DNA of 64,000 nucleotides from Branchipolynoe longqiensis. Its lineage: Eukaryota; Annelida; Polychaeta; Phyllodocida; Polynoidae. How positions within the stretch are numbered: position 1 is the first letter of the stretch; each line of letters opens with the position of its first letter. The stretch spans positions 11,818,462-11,882,461 of the forward strand of contig CM059198.1 in assembly GCA_030323885.1 (NCBI GenBank), given 5' to 3'. Positions 41,385 to 51,852 of the stretch are shown one piece after another. Made by a program: the position numbers and the translations under genes. The notes below the pieces were generated by a model. That model searched no databases and was not told the origin of the DNA. It saw only the letters and a program-made list of their open reading frames with translations.

Positions 41385-41589
41385 CTGGGTCAACATTGAA
41401 ACATGAAAAAGTACACTTTTAAATATATATGTACATATTGTTTATAAACATTCATCTGTGTATATAGAGTTCCTCAGTACCAAGGCACTAGTTTTCTTGG
41501 CAGGTTGGAGATATTTATGATTTATTGATGGTTGCTTAAGGCCGTGTCGCCAGCAAAGGATATATTCATGGTGAGAGATATTTCCACTA

Positions 41590-41631
41590 TGTATGTATGT
41601 ATGTATGTATGTATGTATGTATGTATGTATG

Positions 41632-41670
<39 letters not shown>

Positions 41671-41736
41671 ATGTATGTATGTATGTATGTATGTATGTAT
41701 GTATGTATGTATGTATGCATGTATGTATGTATTTTC
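41590..41736 (+). repeat. (GTAT)n(GT)n(GTAT)n microsatellite
   Basis: Compound simple repeat of about 147 bp. Frames through it are artefacts. Confidence 0.95.
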
Positions 41737-41749
41737 AGTCTGTATAAAA

Positions 41750-42115
41750 TATCACAGCAGCCAATAGCAGCAACATAAATGTGTTGGCAAACATTATCTA
41801 CATCATAGTACACGCACATACATTAAATATCTTACTCACAAAATGTCCATTACTACCATTTGGTGGCGTTGTTTATTTTATTCTAAACATACACCACCCA
41901 CCCAAATAAAAAGAAGAAAAAAAGCGCTTTACAACTTGACTCATCCCCCTCTATATTTCTGCCCTATATCGATCAATAACAACCTAAGATCTAGTTTTTT
42001 AGTGGAAGAGATTAAAGGCAAAAGTGTCATCCCCCTTGCCCTATGCATCCTACCGCACATTCCCATACATTCCCAAATTAGAATGATGTTAATTGAATGA
42101 CTGGTGTTTGGGATG
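41750..42115. other. Intron sequence, no feature recognised
   Basis: No gene or repeat end seen between the microsatellite and the LINE tail. Confidence 0.4.
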
Positions 42116-42119
42116 CCTT

Positions 42120-42409
42120 GGAATCCAGCCGACGATCTCGTGACGATCGTAAAGAGACACAAACTACAGTTGTATGGTTGTGTTTCTCTGCTCATCAATC
42201 AGGTCTGATAAAAAAACCATCTTGCAAGGCACAGTGAAAGGGGAAAGAAAACAAGGTGGACAAAGGAAGAGGTGGGAAGACAACATCAGGGAATGGATGA
42301 CAGGCCTGGAGTTTGGCAAGTCCCAGAGGGCAGTGGAGAACAGGGGACAATGGAGAAAACTGGTAGCAAAGTCATCTACTGTGCCTCAACGCAACAACCC
42401 TGGCTGTTA
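42120..42409 (+). pseudogene. LINE C-terminal fragment, host of the Harbinger insertion
   Basis: The plus strand reads DDLVTIVKRHKLQLYGCVS, then ILQGTVKGERKQGGQRKRW, EDNIREWMTGLEFGKSQRA and WRKLVAKSS, the C-terminal end of an RTE/CR1-type LINE protein. It stops just before 42,407. The LINE's (TGA)n tail appears beyond the Harbinger element at about 47,129. Confidence 0.7.
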
Positions 42410-42424
42410 AAGCCCCAGTCACAC

Positions 42425-42848
42425 ATACCCGGATCAGAGGCCGGACGAGCCCCGGACCGCCATCCGGAGTGATCCGTGGCTCGTCTGTGGCTCATCCGTG
42501 CCGACACCCCCCGATCCGTGGCTCGTCCGGCCTCGGCCCCGGATGTTTTAAAATGTTAAAAACATCCGGTGCAGTCCGGGGGATTTTGCGATCCGGGCTC
42601 AATCCAGCCTGGTCCGGCCTGATCCGGGGGTGATCCGGCTATTCCGGGGGTGGTCCGGCCTGTCCGGGGGTGGTACTGGGTCATTTTGAGCCACGGTTTG
42701 ACCTGGACCATCCCCGGACCATCCCCGGAGTGTCCCGGACTACCCCCGGTGTAGCCGCGGACCACTCCCGGACAGCCCCCGTTACACCCAACTTACCCCG
42801 GATCACCCCGGACCAGTCCCGGACCAGTCCCGGACAACTCCCAGACGG
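42425..42848. repeat. Harbinger left subterminal CCGG-rich array
   Basis: Degenerate repeats built on CCCCGGA and TCCGGGGGTGGTCCGG. The same motifs form an array at the right end (46,790-47,095), so the ends look alike in inverse orientation. Such arrays may be transposase or accessory-protein binding sites; that is inference. Confidence 0.75.
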
Positions 42849-42853
42849 GCATT

Positions 42854-44075
42854 TTGAATATATATAACCGGGCGCAAAAGCACTTCACGCATCACTTGCT
42901 GCCTGACTCTCAAAGGGTGCACATCATGGATTACTGCTTGCGGCAGCGCATGAATCATCTTCAGCTGGTGAACTGGCAATTGCAGCTACATCAACAACAG
43001 AATGTTAACAACATGATTATGTTGCAAGTTTTGCAAATCAAGAGAAGACGTACAAGAAAAGTGAGAAGAAGTGTGTGGGTTCGACCTTGGTTGGAGAGGA
43101 GAATGCAGTTCGGGCAGTTTGCAAATCTTATGCAAGAGTTACGTATCGAAAATGTGCGAGCGTACAGAAACTTTCTACGCATGGATCCAGCTATGTTCGA
43201 GGAGATTCTCCTTCGCATCGTTCCAAGAATCAAGAAAAAGGACACATGGTACAGAAAGGCGCTAACACCGGGATTGAAACTGTCAGTCACTCTCCGCTAC
43301 CTAGCTTCTGGTGACAACTATCATTCCACACAACACCATCTCGCTTGCCATTCGTGAGGTGTGTGAAGCTATAATTGCAGAGTATGCTGAGGAGGTGATT
43401 CAAGCGCCAACTAAAGAAGAGCAATGGAGAGGTATTGCTGAGCAGTTCTCCACAAGATGGCAGTTTCACCATTGCCTGGGAGCCCTTGATGGGAAACATA
43501 TCCCCATCCAATGCCCAGCCCATGGAGGGTCCGAGTACTACAACTACAAGGGATTCCACTCAGTCATATTGATGGCTCTAGTGGATGGTGACTACAAATT
43601 CTCCTGGGTCGACGTTGGGAGTAATGGCTCTGCAGGCGATGCTCAAGTCTTCAAACGTTCTGAACTGAAAAAGTACATTGAAGAAGGACGACTTGGTATT
43701 CCAGGTGCCGAACCACTACCGCATGATGAGCGTGACATGCCTTTCTTCATAGTTGCTGATGATGCGTTCGCGCTGAGAACATGGTTGATGAAACCGTTCT
43801 CCAAACGTCATCTAACAATTCCGGAAAGACTGTTCAACTACCGACTCTCCAGGGCACGCCGCATCGTGGAAAATGCATTTGGGATTCTAGCTCACTGGTA
43901 CCAGTGCCTCCTAACAACAATGCGACAGAAGCCAGCAACAGTTGTGTCGATAGTGTTGGCTTGTGTCTGCCTACATAATCTGACGTGGATGCGGTACGCA
44001 GCTTGTCACAATGCAGAGATGGACCAGGAGGACAGCAATCACAACATCATTCCTGGAGCCTCAACAATCCTCTAG
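42854..44075 (+). pseudogene. Harbinger DDE transposase (frame broken)
   Basis: A TATATATAA box lies just before the start (42,860 area). The first frame (42,854-43,357) holds the helix-rich N-terminal part with FRNFLRM-like YRNFLRMDPAMFEEIL and TLRYLASGDNYH. At about 43,315-43,330 there is a small deletion with frame change where relatives have about eight more residues. The second frame runs to 44,075 with the catalytic D (GALDGKH), the second D (SNGSAGDAQVF) and E (SRARRIVENAFGIL). The enzyme family cuts and pastes at TWA sites. All three catalytic residues remain. Confidence 0.9.
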
Positions 44076-44224
44076 CCGACATCGACGGTGTCCGTGGGAA
44101 CAGACTGACACTCGCAGCGAAATACCAGAGACAATATCTCAGTGCCTATTACGTGTCCGAGGCTGGAGCGGTGCCTTGGCAAGATGCTATGATATGAACT
44201 ATTGTGAAGTGTGAACTATTACCA

Positions 44225-45324
44225 ATTGTGCCATGAGAATTGTATTTAATGTGCTATTGTTATGTCTGTGCCTAAAAATGAAATAAATGTCATTATTGTG
44301 AATGTGAAATCAAAAGAAACCTCAGTAATAATAAAAATATCTTAACTTAATTTAATTTGTTTGTTATTTGTTGTTTTTGTTGTGTAGCTATAACAGCTTT
44401 AAGTTATAATCTCATTAAAATGAAATAGCTCCTAATAAAATGTGACAGTTATAAAAAAAACATTTCTGTATTATTGCTTTTAAGTCTATACTTTTCTAAT
44501 TTTTATGCTACAGTTAATACCAAAATCTTAAACTCAATAATGGTTTCTTTTTTTGTACTTTATTGTTGGTGTAAGAGCTTAACTTAGTTAATGTGCTATT
44601 TTTCGAAAAGGGGTCTTAATACTGAATTTAATGATCTTTTCTCCAATATTGTTGGTATAAGAGCTTAACTTATTTAATGATCTGTTCTTCTATATTGTTG
44701 CTATAACAGCTTAACTGATTTAATGTGGTATTTATCGAAAAGGTGTTTTTTGGGGAGGGAAAAGGGGGGAAATTTATTTGTTAATTATTTGTTAAATAGT
44801 TATTACTTAATTTATTAAAAGTGACTATCAACTAAATGGATATAGCATACAGATTGTAACAAACACAAGGTAGTTAACGATGTATGTATATTTATATATT
44901 TATTTTCAACTAGTCATACTAGTATATGAGTCAGCCTCACGAAAACGGGCCAATCGGTGGTCAAGTGAAGATGTCGGCATCGCAATTCTTAAAAGTGTAG
45001 TGCATTTCTTTGTTTCATATTAAATTATCCTAGAAAGAAATCAGGTTGTTTTATTTTCTCGACCTTTACATTCAGGATAAATTTAAAGACTTTCTAACAC
45101 CTCTGTCAATGCTAAATCATAATTATCCTGATCGACGCCGACATCAAATGATCGACGCCGACAACTTTAATAGATGTCGGCATCGCAATTCTTAAAGTCT
45201 CGTACATTTCTTTGTTTTATATTATATTATCCTAGAAACAAATCAGGTTGTTGTACTTTCTCGACCTTTACATTCAGGATAAATTTAAAGGCTTTCCAAC
45301 ACCTATGTCAATGCTAAATTATAA
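44225..45324. other. Harbinger inter-gene region with repeats
   Basis: AT-rich. AAGAGCTTAACTT..TTAATG words recur near 44,570, 44,660 and 44,700. A direct duplication of about 205 bp begins GTCGGCATCGCAATTCTTAAA at 44,974 and 45,176. The word GATCGACGCCGAC recurs near 45,133-45,355. No gene. Confidence 0.55.
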
Positions 45325-45489
45325 TTATACCGATCGACGCAGAGATCCAAGCTCGACGCCGACAAATTCCACCAATTGGCCTCTTTTCGTGATCCTGACC
45401 CATATATAATGTACAAAATCAGTACTCTTGTCATGATCACATTCACTCATCCATAATACGTCCATAATAAATAGTATGTAAAAACTGTT

Positions 45490-46719
45490 CATTTCACAAT
45501 GTTCACAGAGGGTTTTCCGGGTCTTTAGTGTGGTAAAGCTGAGATCAGACAGAACCGTAATGTTCACCCCACTTCCTTGGGTGCTGGATGGGCGTGCAGT
45601 GGTGCTGGAAGGGCCCGGTCGGGGACTCGTCCATTCCCCTTCAGAGGGGGCCGGTGGTAATCCCGCCGCCTGGACGGGGAAAGCGGGCAACGGGGCTGCT
45701 GGATGAGGGTCTGGACGACGTGGTTGTGGACGGTGTGGCTCCTTGCGGGCCAGCTGTAGTGACTGGGAGCATAACCGCATCGCCAAGGCGAAACTCTCAA
45801 GAGTAGAATTCCCCGAGAAGCGACGCGTCAATGTCTTCAGCTACGGCCCCCAGCCACGTTCCCCACTGTATCGCTGGCGACACTTTGGGCAGTTGCATCA
45901 ACCCCCTCAGGTGGCCTTGGATGATGCCAGCCTCCAGTTGCTGGTCCTGCACTTGGGACTTCAACTGGTCGAGGTCGGTGTTGATGGTGGGTGTTCGGGC
46001 ACCGCCCTTCCCCTTGGCTGCCAGGCGTGGAGTTGGGGGTTGCGTTGCTGGTGGGGGTGGTACACTCGACGGTGGTGGAGCCTGGTCAAGTGGCGCGACA
46101 CTTTCATCGTCCACATCGATCGAGATTGTGTGGACGGGTTGCAACCGGGACTGCAACGTCACCCCCGATCTGGATGGCTGCCGCACAATATGCATTCGCA
46201 GGAACGAGAAGTTTTCCTGTATGTACAACTCGCGCTCAGACAACTCCCTGGCTGCGGCACCTGACTTCATGTCACTCAATTTCCCCACCTTTGTGCGTAT
46301 GGGCTCATAGCATGAGATGAGTGGTTTGGGGTCGTCCATGCCCATCTCCTTGGCCTTCTACTCCCACACACATCTCTTTAATGCGGTTTCTTGTAGTCGC
46401 CACGTCCCTTCACATAGATGTAGTCATGCGTTCGTAGCCACTCCGACATATTCAAGTGCTGCTCACTTGTCAGCTGAAGAGCTTCCACCTTCTTCCGGCG
46501 CACTGTCGCAGTGCCTTGTGACAACGGCACTGTTGTAGTAGGTGGCGTCACAGGACGAGGAGGTGGCGACACGTCCCAGACAGATTCCTCGTCGGAAGAC
46601 AATCCGGAAGTTGAGGGTGATGGTGCAGGCTTCCTCCATACTTTTGTGGCAACCTTGTGTCCTGCAGGCTGCTTCATGGCTATCCTTTTGGAGGCTATTT
46701 TCTTTCCTGTAGGTTTCAT
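45490..46719 (-). pseudogene. Harbinger MADF/Myb-like accessory protein (frame broken)
   Basis: The N-terminal frame (46,378-46,719) is basic and proline/serine-rich, then enters the DNA-binding domain with LTSEQHLNMSEWLRTHDYIY. A frameshift and an in-frame stop occur at about 46,345-46,375. The second frame (45,797-46,345) continues EMGMDDPKPLISCYEPIRTK, RELSERELYIQENFSFL and a proline-rich linker. A further frame change near 45,800 leads to ALAMRLCSQSLQLA. In this superfamily the second protein helps bring the transposase to DNA and the nucleus. It is transcribed divergently to, and right of, the transposase. Confidence 0.8.
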
Positions 46720-46789
46720 GGTGTAGATGTGTGCTCAGTGCTGCTGGATTTGGAAGTGAGCTCTGCAGAGCCGCGCACTCTTATTTACT

Positions 46790-47095
46790 CACGGCAGTCC
46801 GGGAGTAGTCCGGGGGTGGTTCGGAGGTGGTCCGGGGCAGTCCGGGGGTGGTCCGGGGGTGGTGCGGGAGAGTCCGGGGGTGGTCCGGCCTCGTCCGGGT
46901 TAGTCAGGGGCCAGTCCGGGCTCATCCGGGGCCGTTCCGGGGGTGGTACGGGGCGCTCCAGCCTTTGGTCCGGGGCTCGTCCGGGAATGTGTGACTGCGA
47001 GGCAAAAATCGACAAAAACAGTGATTTTATCCGGGGCGGTCCAGGCCGTTGGTCCGTGGGTGGTCCGTGGGTGGTCCGGCTCAAAATCTGGGGCT
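46790..47095. repeat. Harbinger right subterminal CCGG-rich array
   Basis: Many copies of GTCCGGGGGTGGTCCGG-like words, with no coding homology; frames through it are composition artefacts. Confidence 0.75.
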
Positions 47096-47120
47096 CGTCC
47101 AGCTATGTGTGACTGGGGCT

Positions 47121-47150
47121 TTAGGGATTAATGATGATGATGATGAGGAG
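47121..47150 (+). repeat. 3' tail of the LINE split by Harbinger
   Basis: TTAGGGATTAATGATGATGATGATG: the (TGA/ATG)n tail expected after the LINE fragment that ends at 42,409. Confidence 0.5.
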
Positions 47151-47348
47151 ATGCTATGGTAGTGGGGTTCTAACCTCAGCTTTGAACTTGGCCATGACTT
47201 AAAAGTTGATGATTGTCGGTACCTAACCTGGCACTCATCATTACTAGTATAGGGAAAGGCACAGTGGAATAAGGAACATCAATTGTCCGGAAATTAAATT
47301 CTCCTGCTTAATGAACAAAAGAAACAAAACAAATACAATGTACCACAC

Positions 47349-47952
47349 CTGTGCTGAGGCTGAGGCCGGCCACGTCTAGCTGGTACTGCCGGTCCTCCAC
47401 CTCCGACCCGGGCTGCTGCGTGATACCAGCGCGCAGTGCACGCCGGTATATCTCCTTTTCAACGATGATGCGCGGCAATGGGTTGTCGGCCACTGGGGTC
47501 AAGGTCAGCGCGCGCAGTTGTGTCACATACACGTCATGAGGAGCCCGGTCCCCATCTGCTGCCCGACTAGTGCTTCCAGTTCCACTTTCAGTCGCGCTTT
47601 GGCCATGCGGGAAAAGCAGGCGAAGGTTACCCGTATTGACATAAATGAGCGGTAAGATTGCTGGCGTGAGAATTGGCATTACAGCTTCTGAATTGGAAAC
47701 AGATGGTTCATCGCATTCAGTGCCCTCCGGTGTCCTGAGTGCGGTCGGAGTGCTGAAGTCTGGAGGAGGGCAGCGCCAGGTTAATACAGTGATGATATGC
47801 CTGAGTACTGGGCAATTGGCCACCATGTCCGCTGGCTGGAGGTTGATGCAGAGTTCATTCAGGTAGATGGCCGTACAACCACCAGTGCCATTGGCGGAAA
47901 AGGCCGGGTCATTGGTTGCGAACCCTTCAAAGGCCAGCTTCTTCATGCGCTT
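47349..47952 (-). CDS. VPS13B: VPS13B-like exon 5
   Basis: A 604-nt exon, acceptor ttactacag, donor gtgtgg, entering in phase 0 and leaving in phase 1. It encodes KRMKKLAFEGFATNDPAF, then NLQPADMVANCPVLRHIITV, LPLIYVNTGNLRLLFP and ADNPLPRIIVEKEIYRRAL. It ends GSEVEDRQYQLDVAGLSLST. LPLIYVNT, ADNPL and PGSE-EDRQYQ-D are VPS13B-specific blocks in the right order. This is the best single exon for naming the gene after exon 8. Confidence 0.95.
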
Positions 47953-48219
47953 CTGTAGTAATAGAACATGAAGCGAATGTGAAAAGATTCATGCAATTGG
48001 ATGTAGTAATTAGTAAATAAGCTGGGAGGATTTAAAATACTCATACACAACCCTGATTCAAACCAGATCAGAAATTCTATTTAGCGTATCTATTTAGACC
48101 ATCCTACAAGCATTACTAGCTGATTTACGTAGGTCATACAAGCATTACTAGCCTATTTATTTAGATCACCATGCAATACTTACTAGCATATTTACTTGCA
48201 TGTGACCATCTCGACCCCA
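47953..48219. other. Intron sequence
   Basis: A short direct repeat (ACAAGCATTACTAGC.TATTTA) at about 48,105-48,160. No gene. Confidence 0.4.
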
Positions 48220-48530
48220 TCCTCCAACATACAAACAGCCATCTTGCCCCCGTCCTCCAACATACAAACAGCCATCTCGCCCCCACGTCCTTCAACATTT
48301 ACAAAGCCATCATGCCCCCTTTGTCCTCCAACATACAAACAGCCATCTTGCCCCCACGTCCATCAGCATACAAACATCCATCTTGCCTCCATCCTCCAAC
48401 ATACACACAACCATCTTGCCCCCGTCCTTCAACATACGATCAGCCATCTTGTCCCCCTGTCCTCCAACATACAAGAGGCCAGCTTGACCCCTGTCCTCCA
48501 TCATGCAATCAGCCACCCCTCCCCTCATCT
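48220..48530. repeat. Minisatellite, about 36-bp unit
   Basis: Units of CGTCCTCCAACATACAAACAGCCATCTTGCCCC with drift, about nine copies, ending directly at the donor of exon 4. Frames through it on both strands are artefacts. Confidence 0.85.
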
Positions 48531-48538
48531 CCACTCAC

Positions 48539-48773
48539 CTTGACATTCTTCCTCAGAGCGCGTGTAAACGTGACGGTCAGAAACCCGTGGCCCTTGTCTC
48601 TTGGCTTCGGATTGCCGTAACTGTCAACAAAAAGGTTGGAACCCGGATGCGGTGACAACTGGTGGGCTGCCCATGTCTTGTTGGTTACTATGACGACGTT
48701 CTGATTCAGTTTCTTAGAACTGGTGAAGAGCAGACCCTCATGGTCGCCAGTCCTCCACGCTCTGTTCTCAGAA
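48539..48773 (-). CDS. VPS13B: VPS13B-like exon 4
   Basis: A 235-nt exon, acceptor cttcccattcag, donor gtgagt, entering in phase 2 and leaving in phase 0. It encodes SENRAWRTGDHEGLLFTS, KKLNQNVVIVTNKTWAAHQL and GHGFLTVTFTRALRKNVK. The G-F-L-T-x-T-x-T-R-A block matches VPS13B. A shorter exon starting at an internal CAG (48,700) would break the phase with exon 3, so I chose the longer form. Confidence 0.92.
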
Positions 48774-48825
48774 CTGAATGGGAAGCAGGAGGAGTATACA
48801 GAGTGTTTATTTCATGTGTTTACAG

Positions 48826-49153
48826 CTTGTTTGGGTTTTACATCCTAGCAACATCTAAGGTCATATCAGGCCAGGTACCGACTTGTGATAGTGTGCACTC
48901 ATGGTGACTTTACAGTGCTGCCCCACTAGGAGGAGACCAGGCCACTGGCACAAGGACCTGATTTCTCACTCAGTCACATTATCCTGACACTGAGCTAACC
49001 AGTCCTTGCACTATCCTAGTTATGCGGAGTGCCAGGCTAGGTAGCAACAAGTATCAATTTTATAAGTCATTGGTTTGACTCGACCGGGATTCAAACTCCC
49101 GACCTTCCGCATGGGAAGCCTGCGTTCTATCAATTCGGCCACCATGGCCGGTC
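48826..49153 (-). repeat. SINE-A, near full length
   Basis: The reverse strand starts with a tRNA-like head carrying GGTCGGGAGTTTGAATCCCGG (B box) and ends GATGTTGCTAGGATGTAAAAC. It is the cleanest head in the family and lies 52 bp upstream of exon 4. Confidence 0.85.
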
Positions 49154-49154
49154 G

Positions 49155-49490
49155 CATCAGGTTTACAAATGTAGTGAGTTGCACCTTCCTCCCTAGGTGA
49201 CAACCCACCCACACTGGTAGTAGTAGCCACCCAGACTGGTAGTAGTGGGTTGGTTGGTTGCATCAGAGAGCATAGATAGTTTGATGTTTAGAGGTTTGCC
49301 ATGGAATGGCAGAAATGTGGTTTCGAGAGCCTGTTCTAGACAGAGTATTCCATTTGTTTGCATCCGCCCTGACAACATTGGTCCATGACCAGGATGCAGT
49401 ACTCTCTGAGCACTGGATGGTGTTGGTGTTAAGCCCACTCTGTGTATGCAATGCAATTGTGATACCTGGATATTTGTAATCACATATGCT
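49155..49490 (+). repeat. SINE-B, diverged copy
   Basis: It has GATAGTTTGATGTTTAGAGG, a B-box-like GTGGTTTCGAGAGCC and CATTTGTTTGCATCCGCCCTGACAAC, the SINE-B order. Confidence 0.55.
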
Positions 49491-49493
49491 ACA

Positions 49494-49678
49494 GCGAAAC
49501 CCTGTTATAACGCGATTATTGAGGTGCATAAAATGTCATCGCGAAAACAGCGGTTCGCGCTAAATCAGGGTTAAGCTTACTGAATTACCTTTGAATTAAA
49601 GAATTCTGGGTCCAATGAATCTTTGCTTTATATCTGAATTTGCGTTAAATCAGGCTGCATTATAACGGGGTTTCACTT
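49494..49678. mobile_element. Tigger/pogo-like MITE, 185 bp
   Basis: The left end CAGCGAAACCCTGTTATAACG is the near-inverse of the right end CATTATAACGGGGTTTCACTT, with TA on both sides. Termini of the AACC-C-TATAACG type are known in Tigger-like mariners. It encodes nothing. Confidence 0.7.
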
Positions 49679-49682
49679 TAAT

Positions 49683-49862
49683 GTGACAAGTGCAGTGGAA
49701 TGCACTCACCTCTCCAGGTGAAATTCCATATACACAGATAGATGTAGGTAAGTGAATTGCATCATGAAGCCTAGATAGGCTCGCCCTGGAATGGCAGAAA
49801 TGTGGGTTCGAGTACCACTCTGTTTGATTCACCCCCAGGACACAACCCACACAGATTTATTT
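49683..49862 (+). repeat. SINE-B, 5' part
   Basis: A leader GTGCAGTGGAATGCACTCACCTCTCC, a head AGCCTAGATAGGCTCGCCCTGG and a B box GTGGGTTCGAGTACCAC, then a truncated body. Confidence 0.6.
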
Positions 49863-50210
49863 GTTCTGTTGGTGTGCCATCAGAAATCAGATAAGAACTA
49901 ACTGCCTGCTAATTAGTTAATAATGTATTGTATATTTTATCTTGTCACAATTATGCTGAAATGTTAAACATAAACTGCTGAGCCTGTCTGACTGCTTGAA
50001 TATTCTGAGCGTTTGATATCATTGCTGACAACCAAGTCACTTGAGCATGTGAGATCATTCGTGACAACCTTGTCGCTTGAGCGTGTGATATGCAATTACA
50101 CTACAGTGCTAATCTGTCTGATCGACTGCTCATTTGAAGATTAATAATTCATGAAAAGCCCTATTGCATTAAGCATGAATTAGAATTTCTAGATAATAGA
50201 TTAAACTTAC
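49863..50210. other. Intron sequence, short internal duplication
   Basis: TTGAGC.TGTGA.AT.ATT..TGACAACC..GTC appears twice near 50,015-50,095. No gene. Confidence 0.4.
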
Positions 50211-50325
50211 TCTTTGACCTCGTGGCTAACATTGAGCATGCCCACTTTGACCTTGACCTTGGAGTAAACATCCTGGATGTCGATAGAGGTCGCTACGTCC
50301 TCTATCTCAGTGACTACACGCAACT
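50211..50325 (-). CDS. VPS13B: VPS13B-like exon 3
   Basis: A 115-nt exon, acceptor acttttcag, donor gtaagt, entering in phase 1 and leaving in phase 2. It encodes ELRVVTEIEDVATSIDIQDV and YSKVKVKVGMLNVSHEVK. The E-x-E-D-x-x-x-S-I-D-x-Q-D-V-Y-x-K-V-K pattern is characteristic of VPS13B. The split Glu codon joins it to SGK of exon 2. Confidence 0.95.
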
Positions 50326-51059
50326 CTGAAAAGTAAAGTTTAGATTTGTTTAATAACTTGGATTTACAGGAAGAAACCTTGCACGTTTTCCTTGTTAAAA
50401 AAATACAGTAATTCTTTCCCACCTGTTGAATGTAAAGCGGCTGTCACACCTCGCCAGATTGAGCAATGGACAGAATTGTCTAGTCTGGTGGTGATAAGTA
50501 TCAAAATGTAATAAAATGTGTCAAAATGTTGCGCTATCGGGTCAATGGCCGCTGGACGAACGGACATGAAACGGACATGAACGCATAGCCAATGGACGAA
50601 ACAAATTCAAACCGGAGAAGAACCGTAGACGTCAATCCGGCAGCATCCGTTCCTAGTTTTGTGCAGGTTCAAAACTTGTAACGGACACAAACTGGACTTT
50701 GTTTGGTTTCTGTCTGTTTCCCCCAATCCGGTGAGGATTATCAAGCATTATTTAGTGTTGAGAATGTGTGCATTGAGCTTAGCCGAGGGTATAATACACA
50801 TATGTATGGGGGGGAAAAACCCAGAAATCGATGGTGAGGTTTTCTCTAAGTAGTGTACCATCATTATCCTGGTTATTATTATTATTATTATTATTATTAA
50901 AAGAAGGGAAAGTGATGGTGAATTTCCACAAAAATGCGGATATTCTTCCATAGGCTCAGCACTGTCAGGGAATCGTGGGAAATTCCCAGAAGTCAGGTTT
51001 CATCCATTCTCCTAGCACTATCCTAGCACCATTCCACTGACCCATCAGCACAGACTGTC
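50326..51059. other. Intron sequence, (TTA)n tract
   Basis: A (ATT)n microsatellite lies at 50,876-50,899. No other feature recognised. Confidence 0.4.
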
Positions 51060-51584
51060 CTTGTTATGACTATTATCACCACACCACCAATTCCCCTTTT
51101 CCCCTCCACAATCACTCCTTGTTAGGACTATTATTGCCACACCACCAATTCCCCTTTTCCCCTCCACAATCACTCCTTGTTAGGACTATTATTGCCACAC
51201 CACCAATTCCCCTTTTCTCTCTACAATCACTACTTGTTATGACTATTATCACCACACCACCAATTCCCCTTTTCTCTCCACAATCACTACTTGTTATGAA
51301 TATTATTGCCACACCACCAATTCTCCTTTTCTTTTTCCACAATCACTCCTTGTTAGGACTATTATTGCCACACCACCAATTCCCCTTTTATCTCCACATC
51401 ACTCCTTGTTATGACTATTATCGCCACACCACCAATTCCCCTTTTATCTCCACAATCACTCTTTGTTATGACTATTATCGCAACGCCTGCAATTCCCCTC
51501 TTCTCTCCACAATCACTCCTTGTTATGACTATTATCACCACGCCACCAATTCTCCTTTTCTTTTTCCAGAATCACTCCTGGCTT
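51060..51584. repeat. Minisatellite, about 58-bp unit, about nine copies
   Basis: Units read TCCTTGTTATGACTATTAT(C/T)GCC, ACACCACCAATTCCCCTTTTC and TCTCCACAATCAC. Open frames on both strands come from the repeat. Confidence 0.9.
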
Positions 51585-51640
51585 TTCTGTTTGTTTGGGT
51601 TTTATATCCTATCAACATCTAAGGTCATATAAGAATGGGA
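51585..51640 (-). repeat. SINE-A 3' tip
   Basis: GTTTGGGTTTTATATCCTATCAACATCTAAGGTCATAT only; the rest of the SINE is absent. Confidence 0.55.
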
Positions 51641-51852
51641 TTCTGATTGACCAATTGCTATCATATATCCTTCGCGTTTCGTGATCGTTAATCAGCGATT
51701 ATCAAAAGTCACAGAATGTAAATGTCTAAGTAGTGGTAATACCGCATTACTTGTGGCGATAACCAATAACATGCCAGTAACTTGTTCAGTCTGATAAAAC
51801 CGACATCGGATTGGCCAGTCTGATATCACTTTCAACCGCTGCTTAAAAGTTG

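Larger units (their letters stand above)
42410..47120 (+). mobile_element. PIF/Harbinger DNA transposon, near complete but inactive
   Basis: Terminal inverted repeats AAGCCCCAGTCACACAT (left) and ATGTGTGACTGGGGCT (right) with TTA on both sides (42,407-42,409 and 47,121-47,123), allowing one base of uncertainty at the left end. Inside are a DDE transposase (plus) and a MADF/Myb-like protein (minus), the standard two-gene set. Both genes have frame breaks. Each end has a subterminal array of CCGG-rich repeats. Confidence 0.88.

Noticed and set aside
41442..41819. Frames with Met-Tyr-Val-Cys or His-Thr-Tyr-Ile repeats
   Set aside because: Produced by the (GTAT)n/(GT)n microsatellite.
46785..47131. 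Frames of 60-150 codons at the right end of the Harbinger element
   Set aside because: They run through the CCGG-rich subterminal array and have no homology.
51119..51622. 167-codon plus-strand frame with repeated Pro-Pro-Ile-Pro-Leu
   Set aside because: Translation of the 58-bp minisatellite.
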